NCBI RefSeq assembly: GCF_001640805.2
Contig: NC_066833.1
Span: forward strand, 13,162,183 to 13,226,182
Source: Lates calcarifer
Lineage: Eukaryota > Chordata > Actinopteri > Centropomidae
Length of the DNA stretch: 64,000 bases
Direction: 5' to 3'
The position numbers were made by a program, and so were the translations under genes. Below, piece after piece: positions 52,007 through 63,500 of this stretch (position 1 is the first letter of the stretch; each line of letters starts with the position of its first letter). Under the pieces are notes generated by a model, which worked only from the letters and a program-made list of their open reading frames with translations, did no database searches and was not told where the DNA came from.

Positions 52007-52834
52007 GAAGAAGAAAACAAAAATGGGTCAGGTTTCGTGATTTGTCAGGTTTGTCACTGTGTCTAATTATAAACATGAATGGGCTGTAATTTGAAAAAAG
52101 AACACACACTCCCTGCTGCCTGGCATGTTTGAGGGGACTTTTACAAACCCATAAGTTCGTCAATCCAAAATCTGGTACTTTCCGACTGTCAACAACTGCT
52201 GACTGCAATTTTACTCAACTTCAGAACCACGCAGACAACTGTACGTGCAATTTACACGTTAAAGTATCCGTTTGTTTCCTTTGTTTCGTAACAATAAACG
52301 CGTCTGCAGCACTCACCTGTGAGTTTGTGGTAACTTTATATTAGTTTTGTCCACTTTGTCACTCCAACGCCCTTCTGTAGGCAACAATTAATATTACAGT
52401 ATCTGTTCTCTCCTGATTGTGGCAGCAAGCTGCAGCCTGGGCCAACTACAAAGCAGGAAGACGCATTTGCATCAACACTGATAAATGTTGGACCCGGAAG
52501 ACCAACTTATTCAAAGTATGATTTGCGTTCTTGTAGATCCATATTTGCGGTGGTGAAGTCTGTATGAATTTAATTATATATAATATAGAGAAGGAGCAGC
52601 TCGATACTGACACACTCTGGCAGATCTTTGTCTCGGAAAGGTGAATTGTTTGAATTGTTTTTTGTTTTTTTTTTCTCATTGACTCTCCGAACTTTTTGCC
52701 ACTGACTTGTAAACCGATTGGAGGATTTACCTCTGTCTCTTTTCTTCTTTCTCACACACACACATAAACTCGCCGAGTTTCTCTCCCTCCTTCTCTCGGT
52801 CTCTCTGACACACACTCACTCACTCTCTCTCTCA

Positions 52835-52865
<31 letters not shown>

Positions 52866-54988
52866 CAGTAGACTATTGTATATTTTGTTAGGGTGATGTG
52901 TATTTTACGTGGTTGCCTCTTTCTTTTTAAGTGCTGAGCGCGCTGATACTGTGTCCACCAGCCTTATATTTCAATAAACGACTTCAATCTTCACTATTAC
53001 AGAATTTTAAAAAAGTTTCTCGGGGCAAAGGCAAGAATTTGCAGTAGGCCTGGTTGACCTTGAATCACACATACACACACACACACACATACACACTCTC
53101 TATACTGGTTTTCCCGGAATTACGTCCCCCCCCCCCCGATTTCCGATTCATGTCTTCATTTCATAAATTAAACTCACAGGTTTCTCACACTGCATTAACA
53201 ACCACACAGAGAGCAGCAGGAATGCACTGTCTCCCTGACACAAGACGAAGCGTGCAAAAACAGTAAATAAGGTTGTTTTTTTTTTTTACCACTGGATAAA
53301 CTGAACTGTTCGTTCAGAATCTAAAATGAGGCTTTAGATTTACACTTGTCAAACAACTGTTTTATTAAAGTAACTTTAGGAGGACATCCAGTTTAGACTT
53401 TCAAATAAAAAAAGAAAATAAGTTTCAGCTGCGCTGGTTATCGGTCATTTCAGTTGCAGGAGTCTTCAAACAGACTGAACGGAAACAACACAGTCGATTG
53501 TTTCTTTGAGTTCACATGTTTCTGTTAGATCGGGACGTGGCCTACTGAACAAAACTGTTCAAACTCATCCTACATCATCAGGATGAGTTACCTACTAACT
53601 TTTTTTCCCCACATGGGGCTGCAAAGGATCAGGAACATGGTTTTGTGTATTTAGCACTTCACTTGTCTGTGTCTGATCATTTAATTACTGTAGAGAAGAT
53701 TACAACCAACGAAGGCTCGTTCAGATTCGTTTTATCACTTTATATGTATTAAAGTTTAAATCACTCAGCTCTATGTTGGTATCCTCCTTAGTAATTCACA
53801 TGAAGTACTATTTCAGAATTGGGGAATATCTGTGTATTCACATACTGTGCAGTGTTTTGTGTATTCGTTACGTATATTTTTACAGGGAATAATTGTCACT
53901 GTGATCCCACAAACCATGTCCATTTGGACAGTGTGACCCATATCTTCACTCAAATGTATTTTTCCCCTGTGTGCAGTTGTAACCTTTACAGAGCTCAGAG
54001 CACCTTCATTACGCGTGTCCCTTTCCTTTTTACTTTGATCCGGTTACAAAACGCTTTAACCCCGACAGCTATAGGCTATTAATAGGGAGTAAAAAGTAAA
54101 AATGTTTTTTTTTTGTTTTTTGTTTTTTTTGAACATTTTTAGAACAGTTAAGCAAATCTTTAAGCACAAGGAGGATACTGATTCCCTTGTTTCCAGCGCA
54201 GTTTCACTTGTTTGAAGAAGTGACAGTGCTGAGAGTGGACCGCTCTGCCTTATTCTGCCGGGTTACCAAATAAAGGAGTGAGCGAAACTGCCACTGGAAA
54301 TAAATGGATTTAAGTCATCTGCGCCGCCGTAATTTTTCACCCGTTTAGCGAATCATCGGATTTGAATATATATTTTTATTAAAAACACAATCATTACATG
54401 ACAAATGTATATGATGGGCAGTTTACAATATCCCCACGGTGACATAGCCTATAAGTCTGCTGCTTTGGTTTTATTCAGGTCAAAACCATAAAAACAGTCA
54501 TCCGCGTTTTTACACACAGCAATTGTGCTTATCTTCTATTTATTGCCTTTAAATCGGCGCGACTGTGACCTTAACTGGGGCGTCTACCGGATTCTTGGAC
54601 AAAACAGATCAACATGAGCCTCTCATGGAAAACACAGACAGCGGAGTTTCTTTACATCTTTTCGCCCCGTGATAACTCCCCAGTAGGCGCTTTGGGAGCT
54701 GCCTCGCTGTCGCTCAGTTCACTCCAATTTAAACAACTATTAGGCTAACCCCCCTCGTTCGCGTGATTATCCGAAATTAGGCTACCCTGTCTGCCTTGTT
54801 TGGATCTATCTTCAAGTTTAACATCTAATTGTTGTCTGTTAGCGATCATATCCCGGCTCTCAGTGATCCCCGGTGTAGTCTTCATGCGCTTTGTATCATC
54901 TTGTTCTTGTTTCCACTATAATTTGGACAGTGACAATTCCGCGGCGAGCGCACAGCACTGGCCCCGATGTGTGCCGTAGCGCACCATT

Positions 54989-55022
54989 CACACACACACA
55001 CACACACACATACACATACACA
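54989..55022. repeat. (CA)n microsatellite beside exon 1
   Basis: A CA array that starts about 57 bases into intron 1. On the pre-mRNA it is a UG repeat close to the donor, a known type of binding site for TG-repeat RNA-binding factors; an effect on splicing is conjecture. Confidence 0.93.
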
Positions 55023-55080
55023 CGAGCGCGCAGGCACACACACATGAAGACACATGTCCGCAGCCCGAGAGTTCCCTTAC

Positions 55081-55174
55081 CTTCGTTGGGAGGATAGATA
55101 ATAGGAAATGCAGGAATAACGCAGGACAACAAAAGAGGTAAAATGGAAAGGAGTGATCGCGGATTGCAATCCAT
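55081..55174 (-). CDS. epha3: epha3 exon 1: signal peptide and mature N-terminus
   Basis: The exon encodes residues 1-31 plus the first base of codon 32. The peptide starts MDCNPRSLLSILPLLL and continues into a hydrophobic stretch to about residue 22. This is a typical secretory signal, resembling the short MDC-leader of mammalian EPHA3. The start is chosen because GCCGCCATGG is a near-perfect Kozak context and because the frame runs into NE, then V across the splice, then NLLDSK in exon 2. The donor is G|GTAAGG (GT at 55080-55079), leaving phase 1, which exon 2 completes. Three upstream ATGs lie in the presumed leader and are listed separately. The exon is followed 57 bases into the intron by a CA microsatellite. 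Confidence 0.92.
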
Positions 55175-55183
55175 GGCGGCGGA

Positions 55184-55195
55184 TCAGAGGTACAT
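55184..55195 (-). promoter_or_regulatory. Minimal upstream ORF (ATG-TAC-CTC-TGA)
   Basis: A three-codon upstream ORF followed by a stop ends nine bases before the receptor ATG. The -3 base is G, so it could be initiated moderately well. Termination so close to the main start allows little time for reinitiation, a known way of damping translation. It is nested inside a second, overlapping upstream frame that starts at 55203. Confidence 0.4.
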
Positions 55196-55240
55196 AACTC
55201 CATGAAGCCACTGACTGATCTGAGAGCGTCTCCTCTCCAC

Positions 55241-55336
55241 TCAGCTTTCTCCCTCTCTCTTGCTCCGTCTCCCTCCCGATTGGAGCAGTTTTCCGCTGGG
55301 TCCTACAGAGTCTGACAGACAGCAAAAAACACACAT
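55241..55336 (-). promoter_or_regulatory. Upstream ORF 1 in the epha3 leader (31 codons)
   Basis: An ATG at 55336-55334 opens a 31-codon frame ending at TGA (55243-55241), entirely before the receptor start. It would be present in any mRNA starting at the predicted site near 55400. Its context (GCTCATGT) is weak. It may reduce translation of the receptor; no function is claimed for the peptide. Confidence 0.4.
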
Positions 55337-55390
55337 GAGCCCGCAAGTTCACCACAGGTCAGTTTAGATCCTGTACCACGGGCGTCTTCT

Positions 55391-55402
55391 TGACGTGAAT
55401 GA
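55391..55402 (-). promoter_or_regulatory. Candidate initiator and adjacent CRE-like site
   Basis: The minus-strand TCATTCACGTCA places an initiator-like A at 55400, about 30 bases from the TATA box. It is followed at once by TCACGTCA, which is TGACGTGA on the plus strand and differs by one base from a cAMP-response element. Initiation here would give a 5' leader of about 226 bases. The overlap of start site and CREB/ATF-type motif is suggestive only. Confidence 0.35.
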
Positions 55403-55422
55403 CAAACTCAGCTATTCAGCAT

Positions 55423-55430
55423 ATTTTATA
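55423..55430 (-). promoter_or_regulatory. TATA box of the probable epha3 core promoter
   Basis: On the minus strand the sequence GGGCTATAAAATATGC contains a consensus TATAAAAT flanked by GC-rich bases. It lies 249-256 bases upstream of the exon 1 start codon on the coding strand. Thirty bases downstream of its first T is an A at 55400 inside TCATTCA, close to the initiator consensus. Spacing and orientation fit a focused RNA polymerase II start. No transcript data were available, so the start site is inferred. Confidence 0.55.
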
Positions 55431-55440
55431 GCCCGAGTCG

Positions 55441-58400
55441 ATCCAATACTGTAATGTGAATCACTAAAATAGAAAGCAGAGACTGAGGGAAATTTTAGAA
55501 ATCTATATGGGAACAAAAGGGTCTCACCACATGTTCCTTTGACCTACAAATGTAATAATTCAATCACATTTACCTACTGTCTTTCCACTTACTGTATTTC
55601 TCTGTTTTATTCTCCCAGGAAGTTAGTTAAACAATAAAGTTATATGGTTTGGATATTAAAAGAAAATATGTGACCTGCTGGTTATACCAGAGTATCACTC
55701 AGGCTTTATTTGGCCCAGTAACAGTACAGATAAATCCAGCATCTACAGGCCTCTATTCCAACAAGTGAGTATAAATCAAACATACTTTTTAAATTTCTTT
55801 TTATTTTTTTTAAACAACAGTAGAATAGTCAATCGGAACCTGGTGTTTTTAATAAAACAGCCAAAAGTGGCCTGTGATTTTGGATCATACACAAGGAAGG
55901 ACTTGGTTTTATTTGGACTGCAGAGCGACCAATATCGCCCACTTGCCTTAAATCTAAAAACTGGAACAGCCAACAGGATCCTGTCATTTTTAATACAAAC
56001 ACAGCCCAAGGGGTAAATGTTTATAACCTTATTCTGGAACAAATAAAACCCAGTTGTTTTATTTTACAATGCAGGAGAAAAATTATATATATATATATAT
56101 TTAAAAAAAAACAAAAAAAAAACATATATTTTCAATGTAATAATGACCAAATGCCAACCAAAGGACAAAGTGTTATATTGGTGTGTGTATGGACATATGA
56201 TGTGCTTGTATTTGGGTTCACTGCGGGCATTTTTTTGTGAGGGCCATTAGGGCCCCCTGACACCACAATACTTGATCCACACTGAGAGACTGGGGGTGGC
56301 AGTGTAACGTCAGGGCCTTCGCTGAGACACCAGCTGTTGTGGTGGGGGGTTGGAGGCTGGAAGTTAGGAAGGCATCTGACGTATGGGAAAAGTTAAACAA
56401 CACAGCACACATTCTATAGAGGCCAACAACACAGCTACATCTGCATCTGCAACTGTAAACTGTAAACTGCAACTGTAAATTCAAATTCAAGTTGACGAAG
56501 GAGGTCTCACCCAAAGATAATAGAAATGTCTAGCATATATTTTTAAAGAGAAATTATTATTATAATTTTGTGATAAAAAACAAACAAACACTTATTTACT
56601 GGGCATATTTTAATGTTTCATTTTTCCACATCATTTAAAAACTGAGGGTGATCCAAAAGTCAAAGTGGCATCCTGTTTAACTAATGCTTATGTTCTCACT
56701 GAATGAATTTAATGAACTCCCCCCCCCACAGAATGATTACACAAACCATTAGGCCACGGTAGGAAACACTACGAAATTTGTGGAAATGTGTCTAACACTA
56801 TGCAAATCACATTCTGTATTTTGAAAAATCGCTACACGTGTGCAGCATTGCCTTCACACGCTACTGCATTTTCAGGAGAAAGTCTTTTCTTCTATCATAT
56901 TATTTGCCATGCTCAGTATATTATGTAGCTGGCAGTCTGTTCAGAAGTCCTTTAAAATTAACTGGGACATTTCTTACCATGCATTTAATGTAGATATTTT
57001 AGAACAAATGACTTAACAGTGAACTCAGAGCAGCATTTCACTCTGAGAGATTTATGAGTTTCAGGTTGTCAATGGATACAGAGAAAAATGATGCCAGGAG
57101 GTCTCTGGCCACATTATTAAGTGGCTGTGGCATGTGGATTTACAGCAGGTTTTAGACGTGCCAACCCTCGTCATACATCATCTTCTACATCCCACTAATT
57201 CACTTATTACACACTAAAATAGATTAATACAGAGGCCCCACAGCTAACAATCAATTCAAAGGCTGGTCGTTCTGGACTCGCAGTTTGCACATATGAGGAT
57301 TTAGTTTGGGAATGAGGAACTTTCTGTGCAAATAACTGGATTTATTTTCACATACTGCACAACATATTCATGGAAAATTGACAGAATTATGCACATGCTG
57401 GATTTGGAAATGGAACCAGGCATTAAGGATTATGTGTGCCATTTAATCTTAATTTGAATATCATTACACTTTGCATTCACTTTTCTTCCAAAAAAACTAA
57501 ACAACTAAGTTACAATTTGAGGTTGAAATGAAACTGAGTGTTCACAAAATAAAATATTTCGACCAATACAATAAAAGCAGAGTGACAGTCAACAAAGAAA
57601 AAAGTGATTACAAGTATTCTCGAGAAAACATGATGATGTATGAGAATGAGATTATAATGTGGCATATAAAGGAACTTCATGCCGACAGTCAGGCATAATC
57701 AGGAGTAATTGTTTTCATTTGGTTGTCTGAGAGGCACTGTCACTGTGTTTTTAGTCAATAAACCTGCAAGTTAGTTCAGACTAATTGCTGAAAATCTGTT
57801 TCTGATTGTGGTGAATTGGAAAAATGCGATGGGTCCCTCCCGTCTATCCACTCCAACATTTTCCCCCTCTTCTCAATGAGCGTTTGTCCATTCTTGAACT
57901 CTAGCCAGTGGAACAATCCAGTATGAGATGGAGGAAAATATTGATTTAGAGCTGCAATTGTAAGTCATGATGTGTCCTGACACGGCTGTGTAGCGCGCCG
58001 AACTCACAGAACAGATGTTGTTTAGGAGTAGCTTTGAAGCTGCCAAGGCCTGGCCTTCATAACGCAGTAACACACAAACAAACAAACAGATAGGCCGACT
58101 GTGTTTACTGCTTGCTGTCAGTACTCTCTTCCTCCCTGTGGTTCTGAGACGGCACATTCCTCCATACTCACAGCGTACAGAAGGAGGAGAAGCCAGCGGG
58201 CTGCTGGCATGTAACACTATCCCCCCACACCAAACATCATACCAGGGACGCTTTCTTACCATTGCCAGCACTACTACTCCTCACCCTTTCCCCTTGTCCT
58301 TTTATTTTCTTACAGCACAACAGTGGTATCTAAAATCAAAGAAAACTGCAACTGCCTGGTTACTGTTCTCATTAAGGTACAATTATAGTGCTATTTTATT

Positions 58401-60463
58401 TTATTTTTTTAATTGCATCACACCCAAGTGTATTACAACAAATTTGTTGTGTGTTTATTCAGGAAGAAGAATCATGATAAGACATCAAGACAGCACCCTG
58501 TGTTGTCCCTAGTTGTCCCTAGTTCCTAGTTGTCCCAGGAAATTGAATGAACATAAATTTCTATTTGGGGCTACTGAAAGCACCACAGACAATACATTCA
58601 GTATCATTTAGAAGACACAGTACTACTTATCTTCCTTTAGGAATTTGGTGATATTGTCAAACAGATTAAAAGCAGTGAAAGTTGGTGCAGTTGCAGCCAC
58701 TTTCAGGACAAACTTTGTGATTTAGCATCAGGCAAAGGAACTGAGCTGGAAACAGACATTAATATCAGCATTACACAAGAAGCTGTTATTCTTATCTTAT
58801 GAAGAATGTGTTCAGTTGAGTGTTTACACAGAGAAATCAAGTGCCCCCCTATATCCTGTATTTGCACCAGTGATTAATTGGGTTATGGTTCATGTGGCAA
58901 AGTCTCTCTCTCACCCTCAGAGAAGCAAGTGGGAGGCTGCTCTGATAGGACTGACCGACCTGCCATAACAGGCTCCTGTGAGACAGAGCTGGGCCTCCTT
59001 CCCGCTAAGAACAGCTCGCTCTCTTTCCACACTCAGCCACGATCATGTCCCATTATACTGCTGGTGCAGCGGGAAGAGGCTGGCAGGGAGGACAGTATAA
59101 AGTATGGTGGGAGTATTTGTTTGGGTTTGGGCTTGTTTCAATAGAAAAGATAGGATTATTGCACACTGTTGAGAGTATGGACTGCAACCCTGTATTTAAA
59201 ATATTTGACTCAATAAAACCTGGAAATAAATTGCTGCACCACCCTTTACTTATATACCTTTATGTTTCCAATGATTTGTAGTCGAATTTAAAAAAAAAAA
59301 GTTTTATTGTATTTTTTTCACAGGCTTGTTTCTGCCTTGGCAAGAACATTGCTCCAATCTGTGGTCACACACGTGTCTCTATGAGTGACAGAAGTTTAAG
59401 CAGATGGTTGTATTATTCCCTAAGAAAAGCAACAACATGGCAGAACAGAACCCAGTGCTAGAAACATCTTTTCTTCAATAAAAGTAGTAGTACTATAATA
59501 AAATACTTCATCACTGTGGAAGAAGTTGACATCTCTTATGGTGCTTTTTTTGTTAATGTGTTCAAACTGGTAGCTGGTAGACAGCGTTGTTCATGCTCAC
59601 CCACCAACTAGTTAACCCGCAAAGTGCCAGACACGTAACTTCCCACATCCCTGAGAATCTTTTCCTGGGAAAGACTGACCAAAAGAACAAAGCCTTCATG
59701 AGCTAGTTGAAGGCTGCACCACTACTTATTGTCTATCTACAGTTAGTTAGTGAAAAAGAAAACAGAAAAAATAGAATAAGAGACATTTTACTACATGTGA
59801 ATGACGCTGATTATCCCTCTTAAAAATGTATAACTATGTCCTACCTGGGAACATATTTAGCTACTAAGGCTTTAAGCTGGAGAAAGTCCTGAAACAAAAG
59901 AGTCTGACTGAGGGTTTATTTACTGGAGGACAACTAAACAAGGCTAAACCATAAGAGCTGGTAATTAGAGAGGGAGGAAACAACATTTGGTCTCCTTGAT
60001 GGCATTGAGGTTTTGTCACAAGGAGACACATAAAAATGCAAACAGACAGAAACTCTCTTGCTCTTTCACCCCCCTCTCTCTCTAGAACTGAAATCAGCAG
60101 TAATTTTGTATCTTCAAATATGAAAGATTAATCATTTTAATGTGAGAAACAATCGTTGGAGGCAGAATACTTGATCGCTAATTTGACTGTAATAATAAAC
60201 TCATTTCATAGTGTTGCAACATAAGAGTCATAGCCAAGCACTGCCTGAGGTAATTAGCTAAAGTGAATGAATGTATTGTGTTTTCTGGGAAGGAATTCTG
60301 TCCTAATACAGGAAGACATCCGTCATAGAATCAGCTCCCATCAATCTTTGAAGGACAGTGTGCTAACCCCCATCTCATTGCTATTCCTTCTGCCGGTATT
60401 GTCTTGGATTCTATTTGTCCTCCATCTGCTATAGGATTAGATTCATGTACATTCACATGCACG

Positions 60464-60503
<40 letters not shown>

Positions 60504-63500
60504 TGCACACATACATACACTAACTTGGGTTTTAAAGCAACGTCTGCCAAGTAAGACCTTGGCAGAAATGCATGTGACTTCCAAAACATGCATTTTTGTT
60601 CATAAACTTTCACATAAGAATGGGGTAGCATCTCAACTACTTAGTTAAAAAAAGAAAAATAGTAAAGCGAGTCTTTATTGGGAAGACAGTCAGGTCTGTT
60701 GCTACACTGTTGCAGAGACATTTAACTAAAATATTTAGGAGAAAAGCACCTTAATTATACAGATGATGGAGTACAGGCCCTGAAGTCGTGTGTGTTTGTG
60801 TGTGTGTGAGTGTGGCAGTATCACAGAGCTTCCATAACAGCATCTAATTGGCCCATGGCTCTGCAGATCTCTCACTCTCATTGGGTGCATCTCCATTCTC
60901 GAATCTGTTGCCTTTGGAAGCGACATATTTATATGTACTGATACACACACATATGTATGTATTTTTGCACAACATACATATGCGACACTCTCATATGCAT
61001 ACATGCAAACAAACACAGACATTCACATTCGCACAAACTCTGGTGTACTGTGACAGACTTGTGTTTACTTCTGGTGCTGCGGGAGAGGAAGACGAGACAA
61101 AATGGAAGACACTGTGGAGTCTGGAAGCACAAACACACACATACACACACACACACTTGTTGCCTGCTCCCTGCCAGAGATACTAAATGAGGTGTTCCTT
61201 TTTCATTAATCATGGCTGTTGTTAAGGTTACCTGAGCGACAGTCAAGCACTTTGGCAGAAAAAAAGGCAGCTGGAGCACTGAGTGACACTGAACAGCCTT
61301 GTGTACGTACTAATTATATTACATTAATATGATTATTTCAGCACTTAGTTATTAAATTACACTTTCTCTGCCTACACAGAGAATTTTCATTAAAGGTATA
61401 CAATGTGGCTGATTTATTTGCGAAGGACAAAATGTGACCCAGGAGCATGAAGCTACAGAACAACATGAGGATTAATGTGCTCTGCAGATGGATGACATAA
61501 AACACGTGTTGCCTTGAGATTGACCAGTTTTAAGCTAAAGCTAAATCAGAACAGGATGTAATGCAAACATGTTAATAGTAATGTCTTTGTCTACCATTTG
61601 TAAACCACCCTTATGTGGATGTCTGTGTTTCTGTCATCTGCTTCTAGTCTCGCCTGTAGAGCTGAACAGTTTGGCAAGCTTGGTGAAAACCAAGGCTGTG
61701 GGTGTGGCGCACATCTACAAACTTAATCCCAATTGCGCTTGTAAAACCTTCTGTTGAAACATCAGAGTGTGCTGGCTAAATCCTTACTGGAAGCCTTACT
61801 GGAATGCTGTTTTGTTTGTGGCAACTCTTATGTGTGCTATGATGCATAATATGCAGATTACAAGCCCACTGGAAACATTGCTAAACATTTCTTACAATAT
61901 AGCTATTCATTAGTCAAACATCACGAGACAAACCTTTCAACCACGAGGCATTTTAACTACAGTGAACCTTAAAGTAGTGTCAAGAAATGCTTTCCTTGAT
62001 ATGTGCTGTTTAAAAGACGCCTACTGGAAGCAGAGATAAACTTTTCCCATAACATCTGCAACATCAATTACTTGAGATTTACTATCATCTTTAACTGTAC
62101 CACCAGCCAAAAAATATTAAACCCACACTTTTTACAGTACATATTGGGCGCTGCCTTGAGTGTAGTAATAAACAAGCATTTACAAGGAGCTTATAGAGCA
62201 TTAAAAAGCTTTATAGAAACTGTTAGAAAGTTCACTTTGTTCACAGATAAGGAAACCAAACTCTCAAAAAGCTCACAAGTAAAATGTTACAGGAAAGTGG
62301 TGTCGAGCTGCTGATGTGAGCAAGTGAACAATTATGTGTGCTCCTTGGACTGGGGATGATTATGTTTGCTCAGTTGAAAATAAGCACATCAACTCATAAT
62401 AAGAGGTTGTCACATTAGTGATTATACATTGCTGACAATGCTCAAATTGCTTGCTCATCAAATAAACTTGCACACTGGAGCAAAAACCGCCATGTATGAA
62501 AATAAAACTCTCAACTTTTTATAACCCACAGTGAGTCTGATGGGTTTGTTCCAGCCACACAAACTGCTACAATAACACCTCATAGATGTCCAATACTATC
62601 TGAGTCTGTTAAGCATGCTTATGCTTATAGTAAGTGTATCATGCCTGAAGCTCCTTCCCATTCCAAGAATTCAAACCAGTTTGGTTGCTAGATGGAGTGT
62701 TTGGACTCAGGTACAGTAATAAAGTGGATGAAAGCAGATAAATTCTGACTAACTCAACTAAAAAGTAGATATACTGTATTCAACATTGTAGTTTATCAAT
62801 AATTAAATCAACAGCACAGGTCAAAATGATGACTCTGTGTTGCTCATCACAACCAACCCTGTTCCCGTAAAAACCAAATGGCACTTCATCATGGATCAGG
62901 TATGCTGGCATCCATTATTCCATTATTTGTCAGCGCTGTCTGAGTATGTACATCCCATGGCACACATGGTTACCATCAGCACGACTCCAACCACAAAACC
63001 ACAGTGTTAGTCTAATCTCTAAATACCGTGTGTAATAGGCCCGTGTCATTATGTTGCTTTGCTTTATGACACACACACACACAGTCCTCAAAACAGTACA
63101 GCGATGAGTGTGTGTTTGTACCACATCCAACTGAAGCACTGTAATAGTAAATGGCGAAACCCTCATCAGTCGTCAGGGTGGCTGCCTTTCATGTGAAGAG
63201 CGTCTGATGCTCTTCCTGCCTTGTCTTCAGACACTTTAAATGCACCCTGGAAAGGGCTTAACATGCTTTTACTCGACAAGCAGGCACAGGGCCTGAACAG
63301 TGCAGGCCATAGTGCTTTTGTGTCGGGCTTTTATCTGTGTGGGTTGACAGGGAAGGTGGGGTTATGACATGGCCAAAAAGCAGAGAGATTTTGGGTAAAC
63401 TTACATCATCTTCTGTCAGCCTTTAAACTGTCACCACCTCTCTCTCTCTCTGTCTCTCCAAACTGCCTTCCTTTGCTACCAAGACTGATCCTGAGAACAG

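Larger units (their letters stand above)
47065..55080 (-). other. epha3 intron 1
   Basis: An 8.0 kb intron with a GTAAGG donor and a CCACAG acceptor. It carries CA/CT arrays (47213-47236, 48643-48676, 49758-49825, 52837-52866, 53068-53096, 54989-55022), a TTTC array (50775-50819), and the homopolymers T16G12 (51790-51817) and a poly-A near 51981-52006. A complex stretch lies at 49140-49400, a CpG-rich island at 51120-51310, and CpG-richer sequence at 54200-54960 near exon 1. First introns of developmental genes often hold enhancers; none is proved here. Confidence 0.85.
2683..55174 (-). other. epha3: epha3 gene, 5' half (start codon to exon 5; continues beyond left edge)
   Basis: This is a gene-level entry for an EphA-class receptor tyrosine kinase, a single-pass membrane receptor for GPI-anchored ephrin-A ligands in contact-dependent axon guidance, cell sorting and tissue boundaries. 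Five coding exons join in the family order: signal peptide, start of the ligand-binding domain, main ligand-binding domain, cysteine-rich module, first fibronectin III domain. Exon sizes of 94 (coding), 65, 661, 157 and 360 bases match the Eph pattern except for one extra base in exon 4. EphA3 is preferred over EphA4, EphA5 and other EphAs because motifs such as [36 protein letters not shown] and [19 protein letters not shown] match mammalian EPHA3 as I remember it. A teleost epha3-like paralogue cannot be excluded. About 445 residues of the ectodomain are encoded here; the second FN3, membrane, kinase, SAM and PDZ-ligand parts lie outside. Confidence 0.93.
55175..55400 (-). other. Predicted epha3 5' untranslated leader
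   Basis: This is the segment between the inferred start site and the exon 1 ATG. It is richer in G and C than the introns and purine-rich on the coding strand (GGGAGGGAGACGGAGC and similar). It contains three upstream ATGs at 55336, 55203 and 55195. The one at 55203 is out of frame with the receptor; after splicing it would read through exon 1 and stop at TAG 47055-47053 in exon 2, a 44-codon frame overlapping the main start. Exact leader limits are unknown. Confidence 0.45.

Noticed and set aside
54988..55203. 71-codon frame starting upstream of the receptor ATG as a gene
   Set aside because: It runs out of frame through exon 1 into the intron; it is relevant only as an upstream ORF of the spliced mRNA.
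58138..58512. 124-codon plus-strand frame in the 5' flank
   Set aside because: No domain, and it ends in AT-rich intergenic sequence; no splice or promoter support.
62003..62314. 103-codon plus-strand frame in the 5' flank
   Set aside because: No recognised family or exon structure; AT-rich composition makes chance frames of this length expected.
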